From: Actinoplanes sp. KI2
Lineage (GTDB): Bacteria; Actinomycetota; Actinomycetes; Mycobacteriales; Micromonosporaceae
Length of the DNA: 64,000 nt
Direction of reading: 5' to 3'
NCBI RefSeq assembly: GCF_025630775.1
Contig: NZ_JAOSZE010000012.1
Coordinates: forward strand, 1 to 64,000
Below the pieces are notes generated by a model. The model was not told the DNA's origin. It saw only the letters and a list, made by a program, of their open reading frames with translations, and ran no database searches. Of the stretch, positions 42,336 through 51,800 are shown piece by piece. The translations under genes and the position numbers were made by a program. Numbering within the stretch: position 1 is the stretch's first letter; the number at the start of each line of letters is the position of its first letter.

Positions 42336-42740
42336 CTACTTGCCGGTGATCAGGGCTCGGAGGGGCGCCACCGGAACGACGTTCTCTGCCTTGGCCGCCA
42401 AATCTGTGTCCACCGTGACCAGCGCATCGGCTTGCAACCGGGTAACCGCCAAGTACTCGGCGTCACGCAGGGTGTCCCAGTCCTGTTGACGCGCAATCCG
42501 CCAAGCTGTTGCACGCGACACCCGGTCACCGAGGAGCCGCATTTTGAGTTCGGTGATCCGCTCGTGAACCTCAAGCGCTTCCCGATCGGTACGTCCGCCT
42601 CGACGGACATCGCGCAACAACAGCTGCAACGCCTCCGAACGAATGATGTTCGGCGCAACCAACTGGTGACTGCGCTCAACGGCAAGCGCGTTATCCACGA
42701 GATGCAGCAGGGTGGCGGCGTCGATCACGTAGCGGGCCAT
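42336..42740 (-). CDS. PIN-domain ribonuclease (VapC-like toxin)
   Basis: This 134-residue protein has acidic residues of the PIN active site: Asp near the N-terminus (RYVIDAATLLHL), Glu in IIRSEALQLLL, Asp in WDTLRDAEYLAVT and Asp in ALVTVDTDLAA. No intact antitoxin gene is adjacent. The frame directly upstream encodes an acidic, antitoxin-tail-like stretch (TADNDDEITIECDAFHPG) without a start codon, cut off next to the oxidoreductase gene. It is possibly an orphaned toxin or a housekeeping PIN nuclease. Confidence 0.8.
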   Translation of the reverse strand: MARYVIDAATLLHLVDNALAVERSHQLVAPNIIRSEALQLLLRDVRRGGRTDREALEVHERITELKMRLLGDRVSRATAWRIARQQDWDTLRDAEYLAVTRLQADALVTVDTDLAAKAENVVPVAPLRALITGK

Positions 42741-42848
42741 TTCGTCAGGGTAGGTCGTTTTTCCTGGGTGGAAGGCGTCGCACTCGATGGTGATCTCGTC
42801 GTCGTTGTCCGCTGTCCGCTCGAACGGTCGAACCCGTCGGTTCTGGGA

Positions 42849-43697
42849 TCAGGGCACGAGGACGATCTTGCCGGCTACCCTCGGCGCCGCTTCGGCCCTC
42901 CCCACGATCCGGTGCGCCTGCGCCGCGTCCGTGAGCGGCAGGACCGCGCCGACCTTGGCGGTGACCGTACCGGCTGCGAGTTGCTCGACCAGACCCATCA
43001 GTCCGATCCGGTCGTACCGTACCGACACCACCCGCGGTGTGATCCCACGTTCGGCGGCGAACACGCCACCCGGGATCCAGAACTCCGGGACTACGGTGGC
43101 GTACCGGCCGTGGTCACGCACACGGTCGAACGCTGCCCGCGCCACAGCGCCACCCACGACGTCGACAGCCGCGTCGACCGGACCGGGGCTGTCGGCCGGC
43201 ACGACCGTCGTACCGCGGGCGGTGGCCAGTTGCACGATCAGACTGCCGACCGCGCCGCGCGGACCGTTGACCAGCAACGTGTCCACCTCGCCGAGCACGT
43301 CGAGTGCCTGCAACGCGGTCATCCCGGCCAACGGCAGCGGCGCCGCGTCGACCGCCGTCAGCCCATCGGGCAGCGGCACGACCAACTCGGCGGGCAGGGT
43401 GACGAACTGGGCGTACCCGCCACGCTGCGTCGATTTGTGCGAGGTGAACGCGACCACCGGCTGGCCGGTGGCTTCGACAGTCCCCGCGACGTCGTAGCCG
43501 GGCACCAGCGGAAAGCGGACCTCATCGGCCCAGCGGTACCGGCCGGCGACCATCCCCAGATCGGCGGGATTGACCGCAGCGGCCGCCACCCGGACCAGCA
43601 CCTCGCCGGGCCCCGCCGCGATCACCGGCAGACGCAGCGGGCGCAGCGGCCCGCCGAACGCGTCGACGCCGACCGCAACCATCTCCTGTCCGTTCAT
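42849..43697 (-). CDS. NADP-dependent quinone/alcohol-type oxidoreductase (MDR family)
   Basis: This 282-residue protein has a GroES-like N-terminal fold (GPGEVLVRVAAAAVNPADLG, FPLVPGYDVAGTVE) and a Rossmann domain (TLLVNGPRGAVGSLIVQLA). Catalytic zinc ligands are absent, as in quinone oxidoreductases. NGPRGAVGS replaces the more usual AAAGGVG. It lies 45 bases downstream of a Crp-family gene on the same strand, which probably controls it. The start is ATG 43697. Confidence 0.88.
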   Translation of the reverse strand: MNGQEMVAVGVDAFGGPLRPLRLPVIAAGPGEVLVRVAAAAVNPADLGMVAGRYRWADEVRFPLVPGYDVAGTVEATGQPVVAFTSHKSTQRGGYAQFVTLPAELVVPLPDGLTAVDAAPLPLAGMTALQALDVLGEVDTLLVNGPRGAVGSLIVQLATARGTTVVPADSPGPVDAAVDVVGGAVARAAFDRVRDHGRYATVVPEFWIPGGVFAAERGITPRVVSVRYDRIGLMGLVEQLAAGTVTAKVGAVLPLTDAAQAHRIVGRAEAAPRVAGKIVLVP

Positions 43698-43742
43698 GCT
43701 CCGAAGCTACGAAACCGGACCCCTCGACGGCCTTGACCTACA

Positions 43743-44336
43743 TCAACGAACCGCCAGCGCGGTGCGGATCCGGCTCAACGCCTCAGCGGACACACCGACG
43801 TAGGCGGCGATCTGGCGCTGCGTGAGCCGCGCGGCCAGGGCCGGCTGCCCCGCGACAAACGCGCGATATCGGGTCGTGGCATCTTCCGTCAACAGCTGCC
43901 GATGGCGGCGCTCCTCGTCGAGGAACAGCCGCTCGGTCATTGCGCCGAGCACCGCCGCCCAAGCCGGGTGACCTGCGCAAAGCCGGACAAACGCCGGCCG
44001 GTCCGCCGTCAACAGCTCGGCCGGTTCCAGCGTCTCGATGAACAGCTGAGACGGTTTATTGCGCAGCGCTGCGGCGTAGGAGCAGACCAGCTCGCCCTCC
44101 GCCCGGAAGCCCTTCGTACGCTCAACCCCACCCTCGCCGACGTAGAACATGCGGGTCAGCCCACGCACAATGAACGACACTCGCTCCGCCGGCGCACCGG
44201 CGTGTTGCAGCAGCGTCCGGGTCGGCACCCGATGCGGGCGGAAGATCGCGTGCGCCATCGCGAGCTCGGCGTCCGGGACCGGTCCCCACCGTCGGAAGCC
44301 CTCGTCCAACGCCGAATACGCGTCGATCCCCACCAT
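43743..44336 (-). CDS. Crp/Fnr-family transcriptional regulator
   Basis: The product is 197 residues. The cNMP-binding-like N-terminal domain (HRVPTRTLLQHAGAPAERVS, FIVRGLTRMFYV) lacks the Arg/Ser phosphate cassette for cAMP. The C-terminal helix-turn-helix is LTQRQIAAYVGVSAEALSRI. No Cys cluster for an iron-sulfur centre is present. I chose ATG 44336 over 44375, which would add a short atypical tail. It probably regulates the adjacent oxidoreductase gene. Confidence 0.82.
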   Translation of the reverse strand: MVGIDAYSALDEGFRRWGPVPDAELAMAHAIFRPHRVPTRTLLQHAGAPAERVSFIVRGLTRMFYVGEGGVERTKGFRAEGELVCSYAAALRNKPSQLFIETLEPAELLTADRPAFVRLCAGHPAWAAVLGAMTERLFLDEERRHRQLLTEDATTRYRAFVAGQPALAARLTQRQIAAYVGVSAEALSRIRTALAVR

Positions 44337-44423
44337 GAAAACCAGCCTACCTACGCGCACCGCCAAGTCCCTCAACCACGAAACACACCCTTTGCCTGGT
44401 CAACAAGCCGATTGCGGCAGATC

Positions 44424-44819
44424 ATGGACCTCATGGAGGACCAGCACTCGCCGCGGTCGGCCGAGGGGGACGCGAAGGTCATCACGCTCTGCGGCTCGAC
44501 CAGGTTTGAGGCTGAGTTCGCGGAGGTCAACCAGCGGCTCACGATGGACGGGTGCGTCGTGATCAGCCTCGGAATGTTCGACCTGCCGGGCTATGACTGG
44601 ACAGTCGATAGCTCGGACCTCAAGCGGCGGCTTCGCGGCGTGCACTTCCAAAAGATTCGCATGGCTGACGAGGTGTACATCGTGGATCCGGGCGGCTACG
44701 TGGGCGAGTCAACCCGGCAGGAGATTGCCTACGCGGAGTCCCTTGCCAAGCCGGTTCGATATCTGAGTCGCGAGGTTCCACCGACTGCGTTGCCACCCGT
44801 CTGTTCGCGCTCGGCGTGA
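44424..44819 (+). CDS. Nucleoside 2-deoxyribosyltransferase-like protein
   Basis: This 131-residue protein has KVITLCGSTRFEAEFAEVNQ as the first strand and phosphate-binding-like loop, then a middle segment with KIRMADEVYIVDPGGYVGES that places a Glu after the strand, as in NDT-fold enzymes. It resembles the short DUF4406/YtoQ-like branch. The true substrate is unknown. ATG 44424 or 44433 are both possible. It is preceded by a divergent Crp-type gene. Confidence 0.65.
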   Translation: MDLMEDQHSPRSAEGDAKVITLCGSTRFEAEFAEVNQRLTMDGCVVISLGMFDLPGYDWTVDSSDLKRRLRGVHFQKIRMADEVYIVDPGGYVGESTRQEIAYAESLAKPVRYLSREVPPTALPPVCSRSA

Positions 44820-44864
44820 CGGGCGGGGTGGACTGCGCCGACGAGGCCAGGGCACGGTTGTCCG

Positions 44865-45590
44865 ATGAATCCCGCCTTCGTTCTCGTGCACAGTCCATCG
44901 GTCGGTCCGCGGACGTGGGCACCGATCAAGAGCCGACTCGAGGCCGGTGGCGCGGCGACGATCATGCCGACCCTGGTTGGCGTCGCCGATTCCGGACCGC
45001 CGTTCTGGAGGGTCGTTTCCCAGATCACTCGGGAGGCGATCGATCAGCTACCGGCGGATCAGCCGATCGTGATCGTCGCGCACAGCAACGCCGGTCTGTT
45101 TGTTCCGGTCGTCGTCACCTCGGCACCACGCCCGGTCGCCGGGTGCATCTTCGTCGATGCGGCACTGCCCTCGCTGTCCGGCCCTACGCCGGTGGCTACG
45201 CCGGAACTGTTGGAGTTTCTGCGCCCGAAGGCGGTCGATGGGCGGCTACCGCAATGGACGGCGTGGTGGGACGACGAAGACGTTGCGCCCATGTTCCCCG
45301 ACGCCGAGGTGCGCAGGGCGGTTTCCGCTGAGCAACCTCGACTGCCGCTGAGCTACTACGAGGAACTGGTGCCCGTGCCTCCCGGGTGGGACAGCCGGCC
45401 ATGCGGCTACCTGCTGTTCGGTCCGCCATACGATGCGATGGCGCGCGAGGCCGCGCAACGTGGGTGGGTCGTCGAGGAAAATGCCGGACAGCACCTTCAC
45501 CAGTTGGTGGATCCGGACACCGTGACCCGGACCATCGTCGCGATGTCCGCGTCGTGGCGCTCCTCGGCCCGCGATCCTGACGGTGGATGA
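44865..45590 (+). CDS. Alpha/beta-hydrolase
   Basis: This 241-residue protein has FVLVHSPSVGPRTWAPIKSR with the oxyanion-region start, IVIVAHSNAGLFVP with nucleophile Ser in HSNAG, and AGQHLHQLVDP with the catalytic His near the end. It is cytoplasmic, with no signal peptide. Substrate is unknown. It starts at ATG 44865, 45 bases after the preceding gene, and the two may be co-transcribed. Confidence 0.82.
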   Translation: MNPAFVLVHSPSVGPRTWAPIKSRLEAGGAATIMPTLVGVADSGPPFWRVVSQITREAIDQLPADQPIVIVAHSNAGLFVPVVVTSAPRPVAGCIFVDAALPSLSGPTPVATPELLEFLRPKAVDGRLPQWTAWWDDEDVAPMFPDAEVRRAVSAEQPRLPLSYYEELVPVPPGWDSRPCGYLLFGPPYDAMAREAAQRGWVVEENAGQHLHQLVDPDTVTRTIVAMSASWRSSARDPDGG

Positions 45591-45790
45591 ATTGCACGGA
45601 TCTGCCGCCCCTCTGCGTCAGGACATCATGGGGAGCAGTGTTCTAGGGTGATCTTCGGCGGGTCCGGGAAGTGACTTTTCCGAAGTGTCGGCCCCGGGGT
45701 TCGGGTCGGCCGCGCTGGATTGCAGAGTCGCCCCCACGTGTCCTCCCGGGCCCGTCCGCAGCCTTTCGGTGTCGGCGGTCATCTGCCAGT

Positions 45791-45861
45791 AACCCGAGGC
45801 CATGATCGAGATCCTCGGCGTGGCGGTCATCCCCGACGACCGCCTGAGCGTGCCGCGCTGA
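45791..45861 (+). pseudogene. Duplicated C-terminal fragment of ridA
   Basis: The frame encodes PEAMIEILGVAVIPDDRLSV followed by a stop at 45859-45861. It corresponds exactly to the last codons of ridA (39215-39285). No start or upstream part is present. It is the left margin of the duplicated segment. The 200 bases before it (45591-45790) hold no gene I can support. Confidence 0.9.
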
Positions 45862-45901
45862 CGGGACGGCCGGCATTGATGGCCGGCTGTACCATCCGCG
45901 C

Positions 45902-46384
45902 ATGTCAGCCACACCCCCGTACGGACCGCCACCGTACGGACCGCCGGCGTTCGGCCCCCCGCCGTTCGGGCCACCGCCGAAGAAGCCGACTCGCTGGGGC
46001 CTGATCATCGGCCTGATCGCGGGCGGCCTGGTGCTTCTGTGCTGCTGCGGCGGCGCCACCTTCTTCGGCCTGATCGCGAGCCAGACCAAGCCGGCCAACG
46101 CGGCCGCCGAGTCCTACGTCAGCGCGGTGATCGCCGGCGACGACGCCAAGGCGCTGCAGTACGTCTGCACGGCCGCCGATTCCAAGGCCAGCCACGACAG
46201 CTTCACGGAGTACGTGCACCGCAAAGGCATCACCGACAGCTCCGTGGCCAACACGAAGGTCACCCTGTGGAACCTGTCGTGGCAGGCCACCGTGCAGATG
46301 AAGCTCACCACCGGCACGGGCGCCACGGAGGACCTGGAACTGCCGCTCGCCAAGGAGGACGGCAAGTGGAAGGTGTGCGACTGA
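45902..46384 (+). CDS. Pro/Tyr-rich membrane protein with extracellular DUF4878-like domain, copy B
   Basis: This 160-residue protein is the same length as copy A at 39326. The N-terminus keeps two YGPP units, followed by FGPP variants. The membrane helix is WGLIIGLIAGGLVLLCCCGG, and the extracellular domain ends LPLAKEDGKWKVC. Most changes are conservative and the frame is intact, so both copies are probably functional. It inherited the same upstream region, so basal regulation may be shared. Confidence 0.8.
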   Translation: MSATPPYGPPPYGPPAFGPPPFGPPPKKPTRWGLIIGLIAGGLVLLCCCGGATFFGLIASQTKPANAAAESYVSAVIAGDDAKALQYVCTAADSKASHDSFTEYVHRKGITDSSVANTKVTLWNLSWQATVQMKLTTGTGATEDLELPLAKEDGKWKVCD

Positions 46385-46489
46385 TGCCCGCACGTTCGCA
46401 AAGCGCGGGTGGCGTTCCGCAGCGTGATCGCCGTCGTCGTGACGCTGTGGCCTCTGCGGCGGCGACCGGCGGCTGAGGCGGCATCGAAT

Positions 46490-47737
46490 TCACCAGTTTT
46501 GCAGCCGCCGCGTGATGTCGTCGGCGCGCGAGGACACATTCCACTTGTCCGGGCCGGCATACCACCGCAACTCCTGCAACCGTGCCAGGGCCTCATCGTC
46601 GCCGTGCAGAGCAAGGCCGGCGAGCGCCTGGACCAGCACCGTTATGCGGTCGTCGTGCCGGTTCGCCGCGTACGCCGCGAGAACCTGCGCGGTGCGGACG
46701 CCGGACTCGACCAGGGAATACAGCGCTCCGGCCCGGACCTGGCCGTCCGGATCACCGGCCAACTCGAGCAGGGTGATCACCGCGTCGGGATCGGGCCCGG
46801 CGAATAACAGCAGGTCGGCCACCCTGGCACGGATGCGCGCCTCGGGATGCCGCGCGTGGGCTCGGACCTCCGGCAGCGGGCCGTCGCCGTGATACCCGGC
46901 GTAGGCGGCCAGCAGCTGCTCCAGGGCGTAGGGATCGTCCTCGACGGTCAGCCGTTCGCGGATCGGGCTGAGCGCGGCGGCCGCGAACGGGCGGTCGTCG
47001 AAGCTGAGACGGTGCAGAACCTCGGCTGCCAAGCGGCGGACCAGGGTCTGCGCATCGCCGACCCGGGAGATCGCCCAACGGTACGATTCGTCCGCACGCA
47101 GGTGGTTGGTGAGGGTGAAAGCGGCGGCGTTCCAGTCGCACGAGTCAGGATCGCCGTCATGCATTGCCCGCGCCAGCAGCTCGTCGGGTGCGGCCACGAT
47201 GCCCAGGGAGCACTCCAGCACGGTGACGATCGCCCGGTGCGCGCCCAGCACCTCGGCCGACCGTCCGTCGGGCGCGGTCACGCGAACTCGCGTGGCGTGC
47301 TGCCAGCCGTCGCCGTACGGCACCTGTTCCCGCTCGAGCACACCGCCGTCGGGCAATCCCAGCCGCCGGCGCAACTCAGCCTCCACGCCGCCGGCAACCC
47401 ACCCACGCGCGATCTCCAGCGCGTCCCGCTTCGCCGCCGCTGCCTGATCGGCGTCATGATCCAGCAAACTGTCCAACATCTCCAAGTCGCCGCGATCGGC
47501 CAACCAGGACAGGAGGTCGCCGCCGTCCGGGCTCGGCACGTGCCGGTCCACACCGCACATGAGAAGCACATCGACAGTCATTGCGCTGCGGCCGTGGATG
47601 GCGGCGTGCAGCAATGCGGCACCCTGCGGCCCGGTCAAAACCGTCTCCGGCAAGCTGCCGATCAACCGCTGAGCCGTCTCCCAGTCACCGCATTCGATCG
47701 CCTGCCACACCGCATCGAGCACCTCGCCATTCTGCAT
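46490..47737 (-). CDS. Ankyrin/HEAT-type repeat protein
   Basis: The product is about 415 residues. The N-terminal quarter shows ankyrin-like helix pairs (GAALLHAAIHGRSAMTVDVL, DLLSWLADRGDLEMLDSLLD). The C-terminal half shows HEAT-like helical repeats (HPEARIRARVADLLLFAGPD, DPDGQVRAGALYSLVESGV). It is cytoplasmic and probably a protein-interaction scaffold. ATG 47737 is preferred; ATG 47767 is in frame but has no ribosome site. Neighbours give no functional clue. Confidence 0.75.
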   Translation of the reverse strand: MQNGEVLDAVWQAIECGDWETAQRLIGSLPETVLTGPQGAALLHAAIHGRSAMTVDVLLMCGVDRHVPSPDGGDLLSWLADRGDLEMLDSLLDHDADQAAAAKRDALEIARGWVAGGVEAELRRRLGLPDGGVLEREQVPYGDGWQHATRVRVTAPDGRSAEVLGAHRAIVTVLECSLGIVAAPDELLARAMHDGDPDSCDWNAAAFTLTNHLRADESYRWAISRVGDAQTLVRRLAAEVLHRLSFDDRPFAAAALSPIRERLTVEDDPYALEQLLAAYAGYHGDGPLPEVRAHARHPEARIRARVADLLLFAGPDPDAVITLLELAGDPDGQVRAGALYSLVESGVRTAQVLAAYAANRHDDRITVLVQALAGLALHGDDEALARLQELRWYAGPDKWNVSSRADDITRRLQNW

Positions 47738-47845
47738 CACTTGACCAAGGACGCGGCCCGGCGGCATCGATCGACCGGCGGGTTTCAGTAGATCGGCCGT
47801 GCGGGCTCGGGCGCCCTGAGACGGTCGAGATCACGACATGGCCGC

Positions 47846-47972
47846 GAGCAGACGCTCGACCCGAACCATCCGACCGTCGCCGCCCGGTTGGACAACCTGG
47901 CGTACGCCGGCCGATCTGGGCTGGCCGGCCGAGGCGGAGCCGGTGCGGCGGCGTGCGCAGATGATCCGCCGG
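47846..47972 (+). pseudogene. Fossil of a TPR-repeat protein
   Basis: This encodes EQTLDPNHPTVAARLDNLAY and then, in a shifted frame, LGWPAEAEPVRRRAQMIR. These pieces match the repeat unit of actinobacterial NB-ARC/TPR proteins (HPTVAxRLxNLA...LGRPAEAEPLxRRAL). The frame is broken and there are no flanking repeats, so it is a remnant. Confidence 0.6.
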
Positions 47973-47991
47973 GCGCCATGACGGGAACCCA

Positions 47992-48171
47992 TCATCCGCC
48001 CCAGAGGGTGCCGAAGCCGAGCCGGAAACCGTGGGCCTGGCTGTCGTCGAAGCAGAAGTCGACCACGTCGACCACCCGGCGACCTGCCGGGACAGCCGGG
48101 CGGCCAGCTCCTCGGACGACCGGCGGCCGACCGTGCCGGTGAGCGTCACGACGCCGTAGTCAACGATCGAA
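47992..48171 (-). pseudogene. Fossil of a BON-domain protein
   Basis: The reverse strand encodes VDYGVVTLTGTVGRRSSEEL and continues AARLSRQVAG. After a one-base frameshift it continues VVDVVDFCFDDSQAHGF to a stop. GxVTLTGTV...RRVxGVVxVVD is the BON domain signature, typical of CBS-BON proteins. The N-terminal part is missing. Confidence 0.6.
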
Positions 48172-48434
48172 CCCGTTGAATGGCGCCGTCGGCGGTCAGG
48201 ACTTAGTCAGCGCCTTCCCACGGGCCGTCGGCGCGCTGGTAGACGGTTCCTTCGCCGTTGGCGCGACTGCTAGCTCAACCTGCAAGAACCTGGTGGCGGA
48301 TGTTTCGCCGACCCCCGCGACATCCACATCGTCACCGCGGTCACGACCGCGCAGCTCAACGCCAAAGGTCGAACCGTGGATATAGGGGCTACCGCCTGAA
48401 AGTGACGTACAGGATTTAAGGAACGATGCACTAG
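48172..48434. other. Gene-free stretch between fossils and immunity gene
   Basis: No intact gene is supported. One plus-strand frame ends ADPRDIHIVTAVTTAQLNAK and looks protein-like, but it lacks a start and is preceded by a frame break. It may be a third remnant. Composition is less GC-rich than average. Confidence 0.4.
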
Positions 48435-48890
48435 CTAGAAAAAGGTCTTGTCCCACTGACCGGTCACGAGGGCGCACATGCTGGCCTCGAACCCCTTGCC
48501 GACGCGCTGCAAACCGGCGTCCCCGCCCAAAATCACGTCGTCAAACTCCGATAGGAGCATACGCTCCTCAGTGGCGAAAGCGACACCAATCGGAAGCGCC
48601 AAACAACCTAACCTCCTGGAATAAATGCGAATGTTTGGAAGAAAGGCGTCCAAGGCGTCTTCGACTGCAGTACTGAACTCGTTGTCGCCGCCCCGGACAC
48701 CTTTCCATCCAACAGTCAACCCGCTGTAATCCCGGATGAAACTCCGCAGCCAGTCCGTCACCTCGTAGCCCTCGCTCCGAAATCGACGGCAGGCATCCTC
48801 GACGTCGACGTCGGCCGTCCGGACGAAGCGCACCGCGCTTATGCCCTCGAGCGCTTCGCAGATCCTCATCCGGGCCGAATTCGCGGTCAT
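48435..48890 (-). CDS. SUKH-family immunity protein for the adjacent Rhs toxin
   Basis: This 151-residue protein has DVEDACRRFRSEGYEVTDWL, SFIRDYSGLTVGW and CLALPIGVAFATEERMLLSE, matching the SUKH-3-like immunity fold (short helix, RDYGGL-type segment, then PIGxA). ATG 48890 overlaps the toxin stop by four bases (ATGA), so toxin and immunity protein are co-translated. It should bind and block the C-terminal toxin domain. GC content is lower than in flanking genes, as usual for exchangeable toxin-immunity cassettes. Confidence 0.8.
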   Translation of the reverse strand: MTANSARMRICEALEGISAVRFVRTADVDVEDACRRFRSEGYEVTDWLRSFIRDYSGLTVGWKGVRGGDNEFSTAVEDALDAFLPNIRIYSRRLGCLALPIGVAFATEERMLLSEFDDVILGGDAGLQRVGKGFEASMCALVTGQWDKTFF

Positions 48891-51800
48891 CCCGTAAGCA
48901 CACTCCTCACCAGACCAGGAACCCAGGTGGCGCAGTTCGGGCACATCTTGAACCGCTTGCCCTTCTGGTTGACCGTAACAATATCAAGATCTTCCAAACG
49001 GGATCCTCCAGCCAATGCGTTGGTACACATCCGAGCCTCGGCACAAACCTCAGGCGGCCGCCCGTTCTCCATCTGAGACTCAGCCGGAAGGGCGGACTGC
49101 ACTCGAGGATCGAGGCCGGCGCCGGATCCGCTCTCTCCGTGGTAGACGCGCCCATTTGTGCGGTCTCGCCCGACACTGAAGGCCCCCGGAAGCTCGTCAC
49201 CGTCGCCAAGGCCGCCCTTCACCTCGTCGATTCTGCGGGCACCTGCGTCCATCAGGTCTTTCTTAAGGTCATTGTCGGCGAGATGCCGTCCGATGTAGTC
49301 GGAGTTCTCCGCGGATTCGCCAGACGCATGCTTTCCGCAGTAGTTGTTGTTGTGAACGAGTACCGCGGTGGTGCCGGCGAGGACATAGTAGGTGTGGACG
49401 TCGTTGACCGTGAGGTCGTCCATCCACTTCAGGCCGGTCCAGACCTTGACCGCCGCGACGGTCTGGGTGGTTTCGCCGTCGGGGCTGCGGAGCTTGTCGC
49501 CGGCCTTCAGGTTCTTCGCGTCGGTCCAGTTGGCCTTGGTGGCGTTCCAGAACGGGTGGTTCTGGGTGGTGTGCAGAACACTGGTCTTGCCGGTTTTGGC
49601 ATCCTTGACGGTTACGTCGGCTAGATCGCTGTCGTGGTTGTGGTGCAGGACGCTGACCGTCTTCGCCTCGGCTCTGCCGGTGGCCGGGTCGGTGGAGAGG
49701 ACCTTGTCGCCGAGCTTCACGTCGCCGATCGGCTTGGTGTGACCGTCGGCCATGACCACGCGCGTATCCGGTTCGAAGCTGTGACACGGTGTCTTTCCGC
49801 CGAGTGCGCCACCGGTGACCGCGCCGACCAGGGCGCCCTGGACGGTCGCCTGGAAGGTCTGCTTCATGTTGATGTGGCCGGTGGTCAGCAGCTGGGTGCT
49901 GGCGTCCTGCAGGCCACCACCGATGCCGCCTTCGACGCCGCCGGATAATGCGCCGGACAGCGTCCTGCCGATGATGCCGCAGCCGATCCTCCCGGCCGCC
50001 GCCCCCACGACCCGGCTCCCGATCATGGCGGCGATCCGGCCGGTGCCGCCGCCGATCAACGCCCCGGCGGCCCCCATCAACGCCGAGGTGCCGAGATCCT
50101 TGAGGTTGTGGATGTTGCCGAGCGCGGCGTCCTTGGCCAGGTTGATCGCGACGCCGACCAGCGCCCCGCCGACCGGGCCTAGGAGAGCCGTGGCGCCGAC
50201 GGCGAGCACGACGGCCCCGATCTCCACCAGCGTCTTGTGCTTCTTGGCCCACTTGACGGTGGCTTTCCCGGCGTCCTTGACAACCTTCGAGACCTTTTGC
50301 ACCGCCCGGGCCGTGCGTTGATACAGGGCGTGGCCCTTGCGTTCGGCGTCCTGTTGCGCCCTGGTTGCCCGGTTGGTGTGTTCACGCCATTTCTTGGCCG
50401 CCGCCATCCGGCCTCGGTGGGCCCATTTCGCCAGCCCCTTGGCGCCGTACTTCGTGGCCTTCCTGGCGACCCAGTCCATCCCCATCGCGACGCCCGCGTA
50501 GGCGGCGGCAACCGTTGCGTGATAGGCGTACGACGCGTAGCTGTACGCCGTCGAGGCCGCCTGGTAGACGTATGAACCCACCGAGCTGGCTGCCGAGGCC
50601 ACCGCGCTGGTGGCGCTGGACACGGCCTTCGTGATACTGCTCCACCAGCCGTGGCCGGTCGGGTCGGTGCCGGTCAGCGGGTTGGCGTTGGCGTAGGCGT
50701 ACTGGTTGGCGTTGACCGAGTCCGGGACCGGGTTGTTCGCCACGGTGTCGCGGCTGTCGAACTGCCCGGTGCCGGGGTTGTACCAGCGGGCGGCCATGTT
50801 GACCCGCTTGGTCAGGTTGTCGGTCCACTCCGACTGGTAGCCCAGGTTGCCCAGCATTCCGGTCGAGGACTTCACCGTGCCGAACGGGTCGTACACCGTC
50901 GACCCGGACAGGGCGGTGCCGGTGTCGGTGAACTGCCCGACCACATCGTCGTGCAGATCGGTCCAGACTTCCCGGTTGTTGCCACCGGAGGAGGCGCCGA
51001 CCACGGCGTTGTTCGGGTCGCGGACGTAGGTGGATCCCGAGTCGGCGGCGAGGTCGTTGCCGGTGCCGGTGTAGGCGAACCCGGACTGGAGGGCACGGCC
51101 GAGCGCATCGTAGGTGTAGCTCGATGTGCTGCCGCCCGCGGTCTGCGAGGCGACCTGGTCGAACGCGTCGGAGACGGTCGTCTCGGTGGCGGTGCCCTTG
51201 GCCGTGGAGGTCAGGGTGCCGCGTGGGCTGTAGGTGTAGCCGGTGCCCGTGCTATCCCCGACGAGCCGGTTGCGCTGGTCGTAGGTGTAGGTGGTGGACC
51301 CGTTGCCGGTCCGGTTGCCCGACGCGTCATACGTGTAAGCCGTGGTGGTGGTGCCGTCCGACCAGGAGTTCAGCCGGTTGGCCAGGTCGTACGTGTACGT
51401 GTTGGCCGTGGTCGTGCCGCCGAAGTTGGTGGTGGTCTTCGACGTCTCGTTGCTGTTGGCGTCCCACCCGTAGGCGATCTTCGCGATCGACGTTCCGCCC
51501 GCGGTCTTCAGCTCGTCGCCGGTGACCCGCTTCATCCCGTCGTAGGAGAAGGTGCGGACGTTGCCGGTGCCGCCGTAGGTGATCGTCTTGACTGCCGAGT
51601 CGACGTCGTACGCGTAGGTCTGGTTGATGCCGGCCGTCGGGTTCGTCAGCGTGGCCAGCCGGTCGTCGCCGTCGTAGGTGTACGAGGTCGTGCCCGCCGC
51701 GTCGATGCGCGACTTCATCAGCCCGTCCCGCGTCCAGGTGAACGACGTCGTGCCGGACGGACCGCCCACCCAACTCGGGAGGCCGCGGTCCTCGTAGGTG

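Larger units (their letters stand above)
45791..46384. repeat. Second copy of the 594-base segmental duplication
   Basis: This is collinear with 39215-39808 with substitutions only. It includes the ridA fragment, its intergenic region and a complete membrane protein gene. Confidence 0.9.
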
